From the NCBI GenBank assembly GCA_016756695.1, contig CP066701.1:3988001-4052000 (forward strand): a stretch of 64,000 nucleotides of DNA, in the 5' to 3' direction. Below the pieces are notes generated by a model that was not told the origin of the DNA, made no database searches, and worked only from the letters and a program-made list of their open reading frames with translations. The translations under genes were made by a program, and so were the position numbers. The DNA comes from Heyndrickxia sporothermodurans. Its GTDB lineage: Bacteria; Bacillota; Bacilli; Bacillales; Bacillaceae_C. This document shows positions 6,803 to 17,906 of the stretch, piece after piece (the stretch's first letter is position 1; every line of letters begins with the position of its first letter).

Positions 6803-8425
6803 TTATTTAGGTAAGTTTTTAAAATCTATGCAAACGATTGGAAGTGTTGTTGACCAAGGCAGTACTTTATCCAGGGCATTTTTATCTGTCAGATCAATGT
6901 TAGGTAACTTCTCAAATAAATAGCGAAGGTAATAATATGGGTTTAGGCCATTTTCCTTTGCTGTTTCCACAATGCTATAAATGATTGCGCTAGCCCTTGC
7001 ACCTTTCGGTGTATTTGAAAAAAGGAAGTTTTTTCTCCCAATAACAAAGGGCTTTATTGAGCGCTCGCTTCTATTATTATCAATTTCTAATCGTCCATCC
7101 TCTAGGAATGCCACTAATTTCTTCCATTGATTGAGACAGTAGGTAATCGCCTGACCTAAAGCGCTTTTTGGTAACACTTTTTGCTTCTGTATTTTTAGCC
7201 ATGACAAAAAAGCATCCAAGACTGGCTTGCTGCGTTCTAATCGTTTTTCGTATCGTTCCATAGAGGATAACTCCTTTAGGTCGCGCTCAATGCGATATAG
7301 TTGGTTACAGTATTGGAGACCTTCCATTGCTGCTACTCCTGATGTCAGACGCTTTGAAGAAGGCAATACTTTTAAAGCCTCATCAAATTTACGTCGAGCA
7401 TGAGCCATGCAACCGACCAGTTTTACATTAGGTACCTTATGGTACCCGGCGTATCCATCAACCTGTAAATATCCTTTAAACCCTGACAGGAATTTCTCGG
7501 CATTTTTGCCTGACCTAGTTTCCTGATAATCGTAAAGGATGATTGAAGGTCCTTCTTTTCCAGTACGGTAGAGCCAGAGATATGATTTTGAGGTGGCTGG
7601 CCGACCGGGTTCGTGAAGTACCTGCAGGGTCGATTCGTCCGCATGTAAAATATCCTTTTCCAAAAGAAGTTGATGCATGCGATCATAAAGTGGGCTCAAC
7701 CACCGGTTGGCCCCGTGAATCATCCAATTGGCAAGGGTTTGGCGTGATAACGGTACCCCCAATCTGGAAAATTGCTTTTCTTGCCGGTATAATGGCAGCC
7801 CATCCACATATTTTTGATTCATAATATGTGCCATTAAAGAAGGAGATGCTAAACTACCTGAATGAACCGGTTTAGGCATTGGTGCTGTTACAACCGGAGT
7901 TTCAATTTCTTCACGTTCACAATGGCGGCAAGAGTAAATGGACTGAACATGTTTAACAACTTTCAATTCCGCAGGAATGTATTTTAGTTCCTGGCGTACT
8001 TGCGTACTCATTTCATGCAGATTTCCACCGCAACACGAACAAACCTGCTCTTCAGGGGATAAACGATATTCAATCGTCTCCACAGGCAAGTTTTCTAACA
8101 TCAGTTCACGTTGGCCGCGAACTTTGCGGCGCCGTTGATAAGTAATAGATTCCAAAGTAGGTTCCGGCAAATCTGGATTAGCTTCATTTTCTACTTCATT
8201 AAAAAGTTCCAATTGATCGGGGTTGGTTTTTTCACTGGAAAAGCCGAATCTATTTTTCTGCAGAAGGCGAAGCTGTTCTTCAGTCCATTTTAATTTGGCC
8301 TCTAACGCGCTCTGCTTTTTTAGCTTCGCCTCTAATTCCGCATTTTGTTTCTCCAGCATTTCCAAGCGTTGCAGGAGTTCTTCAATTGTAGGGGTTGGGG
8401 TAGTTGAATTCGCTGTCTTTTTCAT
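6803..8425 (-). CDS. tnpC: IS66 transposase TnpC
   Basis: A 540-residue DDE transposase. An N-terminal coiled coil (about 12-50, [21 protein letters not shown]) is followed by a Cys-rich zinc-binding part (CSCCGG..CRHC) and the catalytic core with [16 protein letters not shown] and [21 protein letters not shown]. The IS66 C-terminal domain ends the protein. I use the ATG at 8425 ([10 protein letters not shown]); 40 further codons upstream are open but do not resemble the family. It needs TnpA and TnpB for efficient transposition. Confidence 0.93.
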   Translation of the reverse strand: MKKTANSTTPTPTIEELLQRLEMLEKQNAELEAKLKKQSALEAKLKWTEEQLRLLQKNRFGFSSEKTNPDQLELFNEVENEANPDLPEPTLESITYQRRRKVRGQRELMLENLPVETIEYRLSPEEQVCSCCGGNLHEMSTQVRQELKYIPAELKVVKHVQSIYSCRHCEREEIETPVVTAPMPKPVHSGSLASPSLMAHIMNQKYVDGLPLYRQEKQFSRLGVPLSRQTLANWMIHGANRWLSPLYDRMHQLLLEKDILHADESTLQVLHEPGRPATSKSYLWLYRTGKEGPSIILYDYQETRSGKNAEKFLSGFKGYLQVDGYAGYHKVPNVKLVGCMAHARRKFDEALKVLPSSKRLTSGVAAMEGLQYCNQLYRIERDLKELSSMERYEKRLERSKPVLDAFLSWLKIQKQKVLPKSALGQAITYCLNQWKKLVAFLEDGRLEIDNNRSERSIKPFVIGRKNFLFSNTPKGARASAIIYSIVETAKENGLNPYYYLRYLFEKLPNIDLTDKNALDKVLPWSTTLPIVCIDFKNLPK

Positions 8426-8472
8426 AAATATATTATACGATAAAATAGGTAAATTCCCTGATTTTTCATTAT

Positions 8473-8829
8473 TTAAATTACTGTTCTTGCTGTTACAACA
8501 GGGTGTGCCTGTTTTTGTTCCAATGATAATCCATCTAATAACCACCTTAATTGGCGTGGACTTATTTTCAGAGGACCCGAATTATTATCTGATGGCCAAT
8601 GAAAATTTCCTCTCTCCAGCCGGCGATAATAAAGCCAAAAACCGTTATGATCCCATTGAAGAATTTTCAACTTGTCTCGCTGCCGGTTACAAAAAACAAA
8701 TAAACTCGAAGAAAAAAGATCTAACTCGAATTCTTCTTTTACAAGAGCAGCCAATCCATCGATAGATTTCCGTAAATCTGTGACACCTTGTGCGAGGTAG
8801 ACACGATCAACCGTAACTTCTTTTAGCAT
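8473..8829 (-). CDS. tnpB: IS66 accessory protein TnpB
   Basis: A 118-residue IS66 Orf2 protein with the hallmark start [21 protein letters not shown] and [29 protein letters not shown] (given here in parts: [22 protein letters not shown]). Its role in transposition is needed but not biochemically defined. The start overlaps the tnpA stop by 7 nt, pointing to coupled translation. Confidence 0.93.
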   Translation of the reverse strand: MLKEVTVDRVYLAQGVTDLRKSIDGLAALVKEEFELDLFSSSLFVFCNRQRDKLKILQWDHNGFWLYYRRLERGNFHWPSDNNSGPLKISPRQLRWLLDGLSLEQKQAHPVVTARTVI

Positions 8830-9146
8830 ACTGATTTCAATGCCTTAACTACTTCCGCCAGTAGTGTTGGATTAAAGCCAGGTTTAACCACGATGGATGC
8901 TGAACCAACATTTATATGTAATGTTTCATTCTGTTGCTCAGATTCTTCTAATGTAACCGGAATCCACTTGCTGTTAGAATCTTGGGTTGAATAGAAATTA
9001 TCGGCTTTATAAAGCCAATACTTTAACTGATGAATACTTATTTCATTGATTTCACACCATTTGGATTGGGTGAGGCCACTCGCTCTGAAAAGAGCGATCC
9101 TACGCTCCCATTCCTTACGCAATTCTGGATTATTTCTTTGGGACAT
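8823..9146 (-). CDS. tnpA: IS66 accessory protein TnpA
   Basis: A 107-residue IS66 Orf1 protein with an N-terminal helix-turn-helix: RIALFRASGLTQSKWCEINE..HQLKYWLYKAD. It probably recognises the element ends. GAGGAGG precedes the ATG. First gene of the three-gene element. Confidence 0.92.
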   Translation of the reverse strand: MSQRNNPELRKEWERRIALFRASGLTQSKWCEINEISIHQLKYWLYKADNFYSTQDSNSKWIPVTLEESEQQNETLHINVGSASIVVKPGFNPTLLAEVVKALKSVC

Positions 9147-9231
9147 AAAAAAACCTCCTCAAACTTTGATTTGAAGAGATTATCTCACAGGTACTATATA
9201 TGTTAATAGGTGTATTCTATTTGACTCTTAC

Positions 9232-9239
9232 GTTTCTAC
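9232..9239. repeat. IS66 target duplication, right
   Basis: GTTTCTAC, identical to 6747-6754. Confidence 0.9.
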
Positions 9240-9291
9240 ATGTTATCCATTCATAACTTGTCTCGTTCTTCATCGTGATCAATTGATAATA

Positions 9292-9330
9292 AAAAGGCAA
9301 AACACTAAAATTTCTAGTGTTTTGCCTTTT
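9292..9330 (-). terminator. mutSL operon terminator
   Basis: A 16-bp perfect stem (9292-9307 with 9315-9330) with flanking A/T runs, 7 nt beyond the mutL stop codon. Confidence 0.9.
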
Positions 9331-9337
9331 TTAAAAC

Positions 9338-11227
9338 CTACATAACCCTTTTAAACATCTTTTCCATATCATAAACCGAATAATGAATTATAATCGGTCT
9401 TCCATGCGGGCATGTGAATGGATCGGATGCTTGTCTTAATGAATCGAGTAATGCTTGAATTTCGTCATTTCGCAAATGATGGTTAGCCTTTATCGACCCT
9501 TTACAACTCATCATAATGGCCGCTTCTTCTCGCAGCTTTTTAATATCTATTTTTTTCATAGAAAGGAGCTGTTCGATCATTTCTTCAATAATTTCTTGCT
9601 CTTCCCCTTTTGGAAACCAAACGGGGTGGGAACGTGCAATAAAGCTGTTATGTCCAAACGGTTCGAGAAAGACTCCGACTTTTTCAAGTTCATTCAGATT
9701 TTCTTGTATCTTTATCGATTCATCAGTCGAATATTCTAATGTCAAAGGTACTAGTAAATCCTGCAATTCATTCGTAACTCTACCGACCTTTTCACGAAAG
9801 TATTCATATTTAATTCTTTCTTGTGCTGCATGCTGGTCAATGATATATAAACCTTTATCGTTTTGAGCAAAAATATAAGTACCGTGCATTTGCCCGATAG
9901 GATATAATGGAGGAATCCTTTCACTCTCTTGAGTTATTTCTTTAAGTTCACTTTCGTCATATACATTCCACCCATTTGTTTCCTCAACTACTTCCGGAAA
10001 AACCGGCTCATCATTTGTCATTTGTTGATCGTTATTTCCTACTGGTAGGACGGGTTCATATAATTTTTTCATTTCTTCTTGTGGAAGAAGCTTTTCCTTT
10101 TGTGGAACAGAGTATGGATTATTTTTTTTATATTGTTCAATATAGTCTTTTTCAGTTGTTGGCAAATGATCCAAATTCATGAACGTTTGTTCAGCTTTTG
10201 GAGTTTGTTTAACAACAGGTGACATCCCATTTGGAATTAACTCACGCTTTTTGAATGCCGTTTTAATTGCATCGGAAATAAGATGATTTAATTCTTGTTC
10301 TTTACTAAGTCTTACTTCCAACTTAGCAGGATGAACATTTACATCCACTAGGATAGGATCCATTTCAATTGCTAATAGGACGATAGGGAAACGTCCGATC
10401 GGTAATAATGTATGATATCCTTCCTGAATCGCCTTGACAAGTGCATAATTTTTTATAAATCGCCCATTGATCATCGTCGATACATAATTTCTAGAAGCTC
10501 TTGTGATTTCTGGCATAGATATATAGCCATTAATCTTAAAATCTAATGACCTAACGGAAATGGGAATCATATTTTTAGCAATATTGACTCCGTAAATAGC
10601 AGCCAGTACTTGTCTTACATCACCATTTCCATTTGTTTGTAACAGCGTTCGATCATTATGACGTAATCGGATGGATACTTCAGGATGGGCTAGTGCTAAA
10701 CGATTCACAACGTCTGTAATATTTCCTAGTTCCGTATGAATCGTTTTCATATACTTTAATCGAGCCGGTGTATTATAAAAAAGATCTGAAATCGTAATGT
10801 CTGTGCCGCGTCGACTAGGGGCTTTTTCATGTACTGTTATTTTCCCCCCATCAATCACTACTTTCGTCCCTGGATGTTCCTCTGTAGCGGTGATCATTTC
10901 CAAATGGGAGACTGAGGCAATACTCGGTAATGCTTCGCCCCTAAAGCCTAATGTTTTTATCCGAAACAAATCACTTTCATCTTTTATTTTACTTGTTGCA
11001 TGACGTTGGAAAGCAATTAATACATCGTCTTCTTCGATTCCTGATCCATTATCAATAATCCGAATTTTATTTAGACCCGCTTCCTCTACATCAATTTCAA
11101 CAACGGAACTACCTGCATCAATCGCATTTTCCACAAGCTCCTTAACAACTGATGCTGGTCTTTCAACTACTTCCCCGGCCGCAATTTTATTTGATAATAC
11201 ATCGTCTAATTGAATAATTTTTCCCAC
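9338..11227 (-). CDS. mutL: DNA mismatch repair endonuclease MutL
   Basis: A 629-residue protein. The N-terminal GHKL ATPase has [18 protein letters not shown] and [13 protein letters not shown]. The C-terminal half has the endonuclease set: [12 protein letters not shown] (DQHA(X)2E(X)4E), a CKGSIK motif and CPHGRP. These mark the nicking MutL type found where MutH is absent. Just after it lies QDLLVPL, which fits a sliding-clamp binding motif. The middle (about 330-430) is a poorly conserved linker. It is recruited by MutS, encoded 13 nt upstream in the same operon, and nicks the new strand. Confidence 0.97.
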   Translation of the reverse strand: MGKIIQLDDVLSNKIAAGEVVERPASVVKELVENAIDAGSSVVEIDVEEAGLNKIRIIDNGSGIEEDDVLIAFQRHATSKIKDESDLFRIKTLGFRGEALPSIASVSHLEMITATEEHPGTKVVIDGGKITVHEKAPSRRGTDITISDLFYNTPARLKYMKTIHTELGNITDVVNRLALAHPEVSIRLRHNDRTLLQTNGNGDVRQVLAAIYGVNIAKNMIPISVRSLDFKINGYISMPEITRASRNYVSTMINGRFIKNYALVKAIQEGYHTLLPIGRFPIVLLAIEMDPILVDVNVHPAKLEVRLSKEQELNHLISDAIKTAFKKRELIPNGMSPVVKQTPKAEQTFMNLDHLPTTEKDYIEQYKKNNPYSVPQKEKLLPQEEMKKLYEPVLPVGNNDQQMTNDEPVFPEVVEETNGWNVYDESELKEITQESERIPPLYPIGQMHGTYIFAQNDKGLYIIDQHAAQERIKYEYFREKVGRVTNELQDLLVPLTLEYSTDESIKIQENLNELEKVGVFLEPFGHNSFIARSHPVWFPKGEEQEIIEEMIEQLLSMKKIDIKKLREEAAIMMSCKGSIKANHHLRNDEIQALLDSLRQASDPFTCPHGRPIIIHYSVYDMEKMFKRVM

Positions 11228-11240
11228 TCGATCTCACCAC

Positions 11241-13814
11241 TTAACCTTTTAACTTTTTTTGCAATTCATATAAAGTATTCATTGCTTGTAACGGATTTAA
11301 TTCTAAAAGATTAATATCTTTCAGCTCTTCTACAATTTTCTTTTCTTTTGATGTAATCTCTTTTTTTACTTTCGTGTCTGTCTCTTCAAAAAGGGAAAGC
11401 TGTTTTAATGAGTGTTCTTCTTTCTTAGGCGCTACTTGCTCATGCTTATTATTTTGGTTCTCTAATTGACGAAGAATTTCATTTGCCCGCACAATCAATT
11501 CTTTTGGCAGTTCGGCAAGTTCCGCAACATGAATACCATAACTTTTATCTGCCGGTCCCTCTTTAATTTTATGCAAAAATACTACCGTTCCATTTTGTTC
11601 AATCGCGCTAACGTGAACATTTTTTAGTTGTGGGAGTGTTTCGGCCAATACTGTTAATTCATGATAATGTGTCGAGAATAATGTTTTTGCTCCTATTTGC
11701 GTATGAATATATTCAATGATTGCCTGTGCAAGCGCCATTCCATCATAGGTAGATGTTCCACGGCCAATTTCATCAAAGAGGATAAGACTGTTTTTTGTAG
11801 CATTTGCAATAGCATTTTTCGCTTCTAACATTTCTACCATAAATGTACTTTGTCCAGAAATTAAGTCATCGGCAGCACCAATACGAGTAAAGACCTGGTC
11901 AAATATTGGCAAAATCGCCTCACGAGCCGGAACAAAACAACCGATTTGAGCTAAAATTGATGTCAAAGCAATTTGTCGCATATACGTACTTTTCCCTGAC
12001 ATATTAGGTCCCGTAATTAACAGCAATTCTCTTTCTGCATCCATGTAACAATCATTTGGTACGTATTCTTGTGCATTCATTACTTTCTCAACAACAGGAT
12101 GGCGCCCTTCTTTAATTATTACCTTTCGTTCTGAATTAAACAAAGGTTTAACATAATGTCTTGACTCACTGATAGTCGCAAAGCATTGTAATACGTCGAT
12201 TTCGCTCACTATTTTCGCGAGGTTCTGTAGTCTAGGAATGTACTCTTTTACCACTTCACGAATTTGCAGGAATAATTCGTATTCAAGTTCAACACTTTTT
12301 TCCTCCGCTTGCAAGATCAATGATTCTTTTTCTTTAAGTTCGGGTGTAATAAACCGTTCTGCATTTGCTAATGTTTGCTTACGATCGTACCGACCTTCTT
12401 CTAGTAAATGTAAATTCGACTTTGTTACTTCAATAAAATAGCCAAATACACGGTTATAACCGATTTTCAAAGATTTTATTCCTGTTCTACTTCTTTCTTC
12501 CTGTTCAAGTTGTGCAAGCCAATTTTTGCCGTTTCGGCTCGCGTCCCGATACTTATCTAGTTCCTCATTATAGCCATCTTTAATGATCCCTCCTTCTTTA
12601 ATAGAGAGTGGAGGGTTATCAATAATTGCTCTCTCAAGAACATCTACTAACTCTTCACACGGATCTAGTTGCTCAACGAAATCTAATTCTAGCTGCTCTA
12701 TTAATTGTCGAATGATCGGTATTTGCTGGAGTGAACTTTTTAATTGGATTAAATCACGAGCATTCACATTTCCAAAAGCTACACGGCCAGCCAATCGTTC
12801 TAAATCGTATACTTCCTTTAATTTTTCCCGAATATCTTGCCTTTCAAAAAAGTGCTCGATAAATGTTTCGACAACCAGTTGTCTTTGTTCAATTTCCTTT
12901 TGATTAATTAATGGTCGGTCAAGCCAGTGTTTTAGTAAACGCCCTCCCATTGCAGTCATTGTTTCATCTAACAACCATAGTAAAGAACCTTTCTTACCTT
13001 TCGAACGAATGGTCTCTGTAATTTCGAGATTACGTTTTGAATAATAATCTATTTTCAAAAATTGGTTGATTTCAACAATCGCTACAGGCTGTAAGTGATC
13101 TAAGTTTCTTTTTTGAGTACGATACAAATAATTAAATAGGCGAATAATAGATATTCTCATTGAATGTTCGTTAATAGTCGATAGTAGTTTTCGATAATCC
13201 GGTTTCTCCGAAATATCGTCTTCTATGGAAATTGTCGCATTCAAACGTTCTTGCAATTGTTTTTGCAAATGATCTTTAAATTGTGATTGTACAACCACTT
13301 CTTTTGCACCAATTATTGATAATTCATTTAATACGAGATCAAAGTGATTCTCAATTATCGTTACACTATTCTCTCCAGTCGAGAGATCTGTATAGGCGAT
13401 TCCATATCCATCTTCGAAAGTTGAAATGGCTGCTATATAATTATTTTCTTTTTCCCTAAGACCTTTACCTTCCATTTTCGTTCCAGGAGTAATAAGCTGA
13501 ACGACTTCTCTTCTTACAACACCCTTTGATTGTTTAGGGTCTTCTACTTGCTCACAAATAGCTACCTTATGACCTTTTTCAATCAATACGTCGATATAAT
13601 TTGCAGCAGCATGATAGGGAACCCCACACATCGGGATTCGCTCGTTGCCACCGCCATCACGACTCGTTAATGTAATTTCAAGCTCTTGAGAAGCCTTTAA
13701 CGCGTCTTCAAAAAACATTTCATAAAAATCACCTAAGCGAAAAAATAAAAAGGCATCTTTATAATCTGCCTTTACTTGTAAATATTGTTGAATCATCGGA
13801 GTATATTGACCCAT
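11241..13814 (-). CDS. mutS: DNA mismatch recognition ATPase MutS
   Basis: An 857-residue protein that binds mismatches and small loops and recruits MutL. The mismatch-contacting motif [15 protein letters not shown] is at residues 24-38. The ABC ATPase has [28 protein letters not shown] and [11 protein letters not shown]-terminal helical tail (about 800-857) contains QLSLFEE, a probable beta-clamp binding motif as in B. subtilis MutS. GAAAGG precedes the ATG. First gene of mutSL. Confidence 0.97.
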   Translation of the reverse strand: MGQYTPMIQQYLQVKADYKDAFLFFRLGDFYEMFFEDALKASQELEITLTSRDGGGNERIPMCGVPYHAAANYIDVLIEKGHKVAICEQVEDPKQSKGVVRREVVQLITPGTKMEGKGLREKENNYIAAISTFEDGYGIAYTDLSTGENSVTIIENHFDLVLNELSIIGAKEVVVQSQFKDHLQKQLQERLNATISIEDDISEKPDYRKLLSTINEHSMRISIIRLFNYLYRTQKRNLDHLQPVAIVEINQFLKIDYYSKRNLEITETIRSKGKKGSLLWLLDETMTAMGGRLLKHWLDRPLINQKEIEQRQLVVETFIEHFFERQDIREKLKEVYDLERLAGRVAFGNVNARDLIQLKSSLQQIPIIRQLIEQLELDFVEQLDPCEELVDVLERAIIDNPPLSIKEGGIIKDGYNEELDKYRDASRNGKNWLAQLEQEERSRTGIKSLKIGYNRVFGYFIEVTKSNLHLLEEGRYDRKQTLANAERFITPELKEKESLILQAEEKSVELEYELFLQIREVVKEYIPRLQNLAKIVSEIDVLQCFATISESRHYVKPLFNSERKVIIKEGRHPVVEKVMNAQEYVPNDCYMDAERELLLITGPNMSGKSTYMRQIALTSILAQIGCFVPAREAILPIFDQVFTRIGAADDLISGQSTFMVEMLEAKNAIANATKNSLILFDEIGRGTSTYDGMALAQAIIEYIHTQIGAKTLFSTHYHELTVLAETLPQLKNVHVSAIEQNGTVVFLHKIKEGPADKSYGIHVAELAELPKELIVRANEILRQLENQNNKHEQVAPKKEEHSLKQLSLFEETDTKVKKEITSKEKKIVEELKDINLLELNPLQAMNTLYELQKKLKG

Positions 13815-13922
13815 ATTCTACATAATCCTTTCCGTACAACTTACTATTTGATTCTCCTATTATATCATAATCTATTTATTTTCTTTATTGAAAACAACAT
13901 TTGGAAACAAATAGTGATGCCT

Positions 13923-14297
13923 TTATTCTTGAGTAAACTCCAAAAATTCAAGACGATTTCCAAATGGATCGCTTACATGAATACGTGACCTACCTTCTAT
14001 TGCGGGTTCTTCTTTAATATCAATTTGGTAAGCAAGTAAAATCCTTTTTAGCTCCTCAAGATTTGTCACAATTAATCCCGGATGAGCTTTCTTCGCTTCT
14101 CTAAAATCTTCTTCAACTCCGATGTGCAATTCTTGATTCCCATATTGAAACCAGCAGCCCCCACGTCCTTTTAAAGTTTCCGGCTTCTTAATTTCAGGTA
14201 ATCCAAGGATCGTACCATAAAAAAATCTCGCTTTCTCTTCACAGTCTTTTGGAGCAGCTAATTGAACATGATCAATACCATTAAAAAGAAATTTCAT
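13923..14297 (-). CDS. VOC-superfamily (glyoxalase-like) protein
   Basis: A 124-residue single-module vicinal-oxygen-chelate fold protein. It starts with GIDHVQLAAP (first metal-ligand His), then FYGTILGLPEIKKPE, GGCWFQYGNQELHIGV (His ligand) and ends RIHVSDPFGNRLEFLEF with the terminal Glu ligand. The set HH/E points to a metal enzyme or binding protein, but the substrate cannot be told from sequence. Single gene between cotE and mutS; B. subtilis has other genes here. Confidence 0.85.
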   Translation of the reverse strand: MKFLFNGIDHVQLAAPKDCEEKARFFYGTILGLPEIKKPETLKGRGGCWFQYGNQELHIGVEEDFREAKKAHPGLIVTNLEELKRILLAYQIDIKEEPAIEGRSRIHVSDPFGNRLEFLEFTQE

Positions 14298-14405
14298 CAG
14301 GATTACTCCCCTTTACGATGTATTTACATATATCATAATTCTATTGCGATAGGAATGCACTTACAGAAAACTTATGGGAAGTCATAAGAATTTAATAATT
14401 TCATA

Positions 14406-14437
14406 CAAAAAGAAAAACTAGGAGAGTTTCTCCTAGC
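14406..14437 (-). terminator. cotE terminator
   Basis: CTAGGAGA / TCTCCTAG with a 3-nt loop, then TTTTTCTTTTTG on the minus strand; starts 24 nt after the cotE stop. Confidence 0.85.
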
Positions 14438-14460
14438 CCTAATTTCAATATTATGCGTGC

Positions 14461-15003
14461 TTATTCCTCTTCCGAACCTACTAAAAAGTCTGGATTTAGT
14501 TCTTCAAATTCTTCATCTAGTTCATCTTCCCAATCCTCATCATCACAGTCACGGCCCTCTGGATCAATAGCTACACATATTTTTGTTTCCCCAATTACTT
14601 CAACAAGGAATTCTCTTTCACTGTTGACAATCACTTTATTGCCATTTGGTGATATTACTGCTTCGATACAATTAGGTTGCTGCAGTACTCTTGCAACAAC
14701 TTCCTTATCGTCAAGGCAATCCGGGTCACGATAAATCAATTTAACAATATCACAGTATTCCACTTTTTCTGTGACAACAGATGTTTTCGTATTGTCACTA
14801 TGAGAATACCAGACATTTATATCGTATGAGCCATTTATTTCTACCTTTTTATCAACTTTTTTGGCTTCATACTTATGGTTTATAATCCAGCCACCTAATA
14901 TGCTCGATGGATGATGCGGTGGACAGATCGTATGATTGGACTGTGTAAATTTACGTCCTTTCGCAACGACTGCTTTAGTTATTATTTCTCTATATTCTGC
15001 CAT
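14461..15003 (-). CDS. cotE: outer spore coat morphogenetic protein CotE
   Basis: A 180-residue protein that assembles the outer coat on the forespore. It starts [19 protein letters not shown] and continues with [28 protein letters not shown] and [14 protein letters not shown], all CotE signatures. The C-terminal 40 residues are strongly acidic ([15 protein letters not shown]), as in B. subtilis, where that end is needed for coat protein binding. GGAGGTTTCG precedes the ATG. A good sigma-K promoter is visible upstream. Confidence 0.96.
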   Translation of the reverse strand: MAEYREIITKAVVAKGRKFTQSNHTICPPHHPSSILGGWIINHKYEAKKVDKKVEINGSYDINVWYSHSDNTKTSVVTEKVEYCDIVKLIYRDPDCLDDKEVVARVLQQPNCIEAVISPNGNKVIVNSEREFLVEVIGETKICVAIDPEGRDCDDEDWEDELDEEFEELNPDFLVGSEEE

Positions 15004-15034
15004 TCGAGCGAAACCTCCTCATTTATTTTCATTT

Positions 15035-15063
15035 CATCCTATGCATGGCAATCGTCTATTGTG
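15035..15063 (-). promoter_or_regulatory. sigma-K promoter of cotE
   Basis: On the minus strand CACA (15063-15060), 16 nt, then CATAGGATG (15043-15035). This fits the sigma-K pattern (AC-rich -35, CATA---TA-like -10) and mirrors the element before dpaA. B. subtilis cotE has a sigma-K promoter (P2). Confidence 0.6.
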
Positions 15064-15249
15064 CGAATAATTTCTTGATTCCCTAGGTCTGACTAATTGC
15101 TGTACATTTATTGTGAACAACTAGTTTAGAAGATCTCTGCTAAGTAAAATTACTAAAAAGTTTATGGGTTATTTCACTATATGTAAACAGGATGGTTGTG
15201 TTCTAGGCGCTAGGTTTTTAACGTACATTAATTCTTTTTTTGTTTTATA

Positions 15250-15282
15250 GAAAAAAAATAAGCCATCAACTTGATGGCTTAT
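15250..15282 (-). terminator. terminator after ricA
   Basis: ATAAGCCATCAA pairs with TTGATGGCTTAT (12 bp), followed by a T run on the minus strand; starts 6 nt from the ricA stop. Confidence 0.88.
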
Positions 15283-15287
15283 CCATA

Positions 15288-15719
15288 TTAATCACATCTA
15301 CCTGCTGTACTGTTTCTCACTTTAGAGCCTGTTTCACCTGCTAGCAGGTCACCTCCAGTAGAAGTAATAATTTCGTCTGTTACGGTACTTGAAATAGTTG
15401 CAGCAACAATTTGTAATAAATCATTTACATCAGCTTGTGATTGTTTAAATTCCTGCACAATAGGAATTTCATCCAACTCTTCTTCAATTTTCTCGATTTT
15501 TTCCTCTACCATTTTTAATGCTTCTGTTTTTCCATAATGCTGAAAGTTTACCGCTTGCTTTTGTAAACTCTTAATGCTTGCAATCATTTCACGAACTTTT
15601 TGATTTTCATTGATTTGTGCTTCAGCACGTTTAAAAAAGTCAACTTCTTCTGTTTCCGAGATCATCTTTGCTACTTCTGTTGCGCGTTCAACAATTTCAT
15701 CTTTCGTATAACGTTTCAT
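15288..15719 (-). CDS. ricA: RicA (YmcA), RNase Y specificity/sporulation regulator
   Basis: A 143-residue helical protein of the YlbF/YmcA family. In B. subtilis it forms the Y-complex with RicF and RicT, which carries Fe-S clusters and directs RNase Y processing, affecting sporulation, competence and biofilms. The segment VAKMISETEEVDFFKRAEAQINEN is nearly identical to B. subtilis, and the end ITSTGGDLLAGETGSKVR..C fits. The C-terminal Cys is present. I start at the ATG at 15719, which has GAGGTG 9 nt upstream; the miaB stop lies 3 nt before it. Co-transcribed with miaB. Confidence 0.94.
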   Translation of the reverse strand: MKRYTKDEIVERATEVAKMISETEEVDFFKRAEAQINENQKVREMIASIKSLQKQAVNFQHYGKTEALKMVEEKIEKIEEELDEIPIVQEFKQSQADVNDLLQIVAATISSTVTDEIITSTGGDLLAGETGSKVRNSTAGRCD

Positions 15720-15722
15720 CAA

Positions 15723-17267
15723 TTATTTCACCTCTACCGCTTCTATTTGTTCAACCATTTCACCATTCAATGACCATGTTTTAGCATCCGTAATTTTTAC
15801 TTTAACTAGTTGGCCAATCGCTGATTTAGGTCCAATGAAGTTTACAAGTTTATTTTTTCGAGTATATCCGGCTAATACATCGGGATTGTTTTTACTTTCA
15901 CCTTCAACTAACACTTCGACGATTTGTCCCTTATACTTTTCTAGAGCTTCTTTCGATAATTGATTCACTAAATCGTTTAATCGTTGCAGTCTTTCTTTTT
16001 TCACTTCCATCGGTACATTATCTTTCATTCTTGCAGCTGGGGTACCTTCACGTGGTGAATAAATAAATGTATAAGCCATTTCAAACCCAACTTCACGATA
16101 CAATGAAAGTGTTTCTTCAAACTGTTCTTCTGTTTCATTTGGGAAACCAACGATAATATCAGTCGATAATGCTACATCAGGGATCGCTTCTTTAATTTTT
16201 CCAACAAGTTCTAAGTAGCGTTCACGTGTATATTTACGAGCCATGATTTTTAATACATCACTCGAACCTGATTGAACTGGTAAATGAATATGTTCTACTA
16301 AATTCCCTTTTTTTGCTAACACTTCAATTAAACGGTCATCAAAATCACGCGGATGACTAGTAGTAAAACGAATTCGTGGAATATCTATTTTTCGTAATTC
16401 ATCCATTAAATCTCCAAGACCATAATTCATGCCTTCTAAATCTTTCCCGTAAGCATTTACGTTTTGTCCTAGAAGGGTAACTTCTTGATAGCCCTGTGCA
16501 GCTAAATGGCGTACCTCTTGAATGATATCTTCAGGACGTCTACTACGTTCTTTTCCTCGTGTATATGGAACGATACAGTACGTACAGAATTTATCACATC
16601 CGTACATTATATTGACCCAAGCTTTAATATTTCCTTTACGTACTTTTGGAAGGTTTTCAATTACATCCCCTTCTTTGGACCATACTTCAACAACCATAGC
16701 TTTTGACATATATGCTTCTTTCAAAATTTGTGGCAAACGGTGAATATTATGAGTCCCAAAAATCATATCGACATGTTGATGTTTTTCAAGAATCTTATTA
16801 ACTACTGATTCTTCTTGGGACATGCAACCACAAACACCGACTAGTAAATCCGGTCGTTCCAACTTCAATGGCTTTAAATGTCCAATTTCACCAAATACTT
16901 TGTTTTCTGCATTTTCACGAATGGCGCAAGTATTGAGGAGAATTACATTTGCGTCATCTACAGAATCAGTAGGCTCATAGCCTAATTGCATGAAAATTCC
17001 AGCCATTACTTCTGTATCATGTTCATTCATTTGACATCCGTATGTACGGATATAAAATTTTCGTCCGTTACCCATCCCTTTAAATTCTTCTGAAATATTA
17101 AAGTCTTTATGATATTTAACTTCTTCTTTCCCGCGTCTTTTTGCCTCTTTAAGATTTGGCGGGATATAAACAGATTGAAAATACTTGCTATAATCCTTTT
17201 CGGATTTTTTGTCCGCAGGATTCGTAGTGTTTACTTGTTGTCCCTCTAGTCGTTGCTTCTCGTTCAT
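15723..17267 (-). CDS. miaB: tRNA-2-methylthio-N6-dimethylallyladenosine synthase MiaB
   Basis: A 514-residue radical-SAM methylthiotransferase acting on the MiaA product at A37. The N-terminal UPF0004 domain has three cluster cysteines ([26 protein letters not shown]). The radical-SAM motif is CDKFCTYC (CxxxCxxC). A C-terminal TRAM domain spans about 445-510. An extra N-terminal tail of about 65 residues is typical for Bacillus. It is followed directly by ricA. Confidence 0.96.
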   Translation of the reverse strand: MNEKQRLEGQQVNTTNPADKKSEKDYSKYFQSVYIPPNLKEAKRRGKEEVKYHKDFNISEEFKGMGNGRKFYIRTYGCQMNEHDTEVMAGIFMQLGYEPTDSVDDANVILLNTCAIRENAENKVFGEIGHLKPLKLERPDLLVGVCGCMSQEESVVNKILEKHQHVDMIFGTHNIHRLPQILKEAYMSKAMVVEVWSKEGDVIENLPKVRKGNIKAWVNIMYGCDKFCTYCIVPYTRGKERSRRPEDIIQEVRHLAAQGYQEVTLLGQNVNAYGKDLEGMNYGLGDLMDELRKIDIPRIRFTTSHPRDFDDRLIEVLAKKGNLVEHIHLPVQSGSSDVLKIMARKYTRERYLELVGKIKEAIPDVALSTDIIVGFPNETEEQFEETLSLYREVGFEMAYTFIYSPREGTPAARMKDNVPMEVKKERLQRLNDLVNQLSKEALEKYKGQIVEVLVEGESKNNPDVLAGYTRKNKLVNFIGPKSAIGQLVKVKITDAKTWSLNGEMVEQIEAVEVK

Positions 17268-17424
17268 GGAAATCCCCTTTCTTATCGGTTGATTCTATTG
17301 TATAATGAAAAAATTTTCTTCACATTTCATTATAATTACTAATATACACATTATTCTAGTATAAAGGCTTTTACAAATGAACACAATACTACTTGGTTTT
17401 TGTCGAAAAAAGGTCAAATAATAG

Positions 17425-17461
17425 AAAAAATAAAAGGAGCTTAGTAAATACTAGGCCCCTT
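17425..17461 (-). terminator. spoVS terminator
   Basis: AAGGAGCTTAGTA pairs with TACTAGGCCCCTT (one mismatch and one G-T), with a T-rich run on the minus strand, 18 nt past the spoVS stop. Confidence 0.7.
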
Positions 17462-17479
17462 GAATAGTTTATGTTTGTG

Positions 17480-17740
17480 TTATCTTGGTTCGACGATTAA
17501 CTTAATCGCCGTCCTTTCTTCCCCTTCAATTAAAATATCTGTAAAAGCCGGAATACATATTAAATCAACACCACTAGGTGCAACAAAACCTCTTGCAATA
17601 GCAACAGCTTTTACGGCTTGATTTAATGCCCCCGCACCAATTGCTTGGATTTCCGCCCCACCTCTTTCACGAAGAACACCGGCAAGTGCACCTGCTACAG
17701 AATTAGGATTAGACTTTGCTGAAACTTTTAATATTTCCAT
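17480..17740 (-). CDS. spoVS: stage V sporulation protein S
   Basis: An 86-residue Alba-like small protein, nearly invariant among spore formers (MEILKVSAKSNPNSVAGALAG..GAGALNQAVKAVAIARG..IPAFTDI). In B. subtilis it affects septation and coat assembly through an unknown mechanism. AAGGAGGAG precedes the ATG. A 1.84-kb insertion sequence sits 24 nt upstream of the start codon. It leaves the ribosome site but separates the gene from the region where its native promoter should be. Confidence 0.97.
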   Translation of the reverse strand: MEILKVSAKSNPNSVAGALAGVLRERGGAEIQAIGAGALNQAVKAVAIARGFVAPSGVDLICIPAFTDILIEGEERTAIKLIVEPR

Positions 17741-17754
17741 TTCTTCTCCTCCTT

Positions 17755-17764
17755 GTATTTTCCC
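17755..17764. repeat. target duplication of the 1.84-kb IS copy 1, left
   Basis: GTATTTTCCC; the last nine bases recur at 19606-19614 (the tenth differs). Confidence 0.8.
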
Positions 17765-17906
17765 GTTTTGTCAAAACTTTTATATAAAATAGGCTATAAA
17801 CTACCTTAATAGAGGGATTTTTGAGCAAAAAAATTGCCACCCCCCTAAATCTAAGGATAATTGAGGTTACCACACACCCAACAACCTTAGAAAAGGAAGT
17901 GACAAG

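Larger units (their letters stand above)
6755..9231 (-). mobile_element. complete IS66-family insertion sequence
   Basis: 2,477 bp with terminal inverted repeats starting GTAAG at each end (16 of 23 positions match) and flanked by the perfect 8-bp duplication GTTTCTAC, the length expected for IS66. It carries tnpA, tnpB and tnpC in order on the minus strand, all intact. It inserted in the intergenic space between the mutL terminator and a small membrane gene. Confidence 0.95.

Noticed and set aside
8223-8765. 180-codon plus-strand frame opposite IS66 tnpB and tnpC
   Set aside because: It is antisense to two well-recognised transposition genes and has no family match.
17755-17792. Hybrid promoter made of TTGACA in the IS end and a -10 in the flank
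   Set aside because: At 16-18 nt from TTGACA the flank holds the ribosome site (AAGGAGG or GGTGGGGG), with no -10-like hexamer in either copy.
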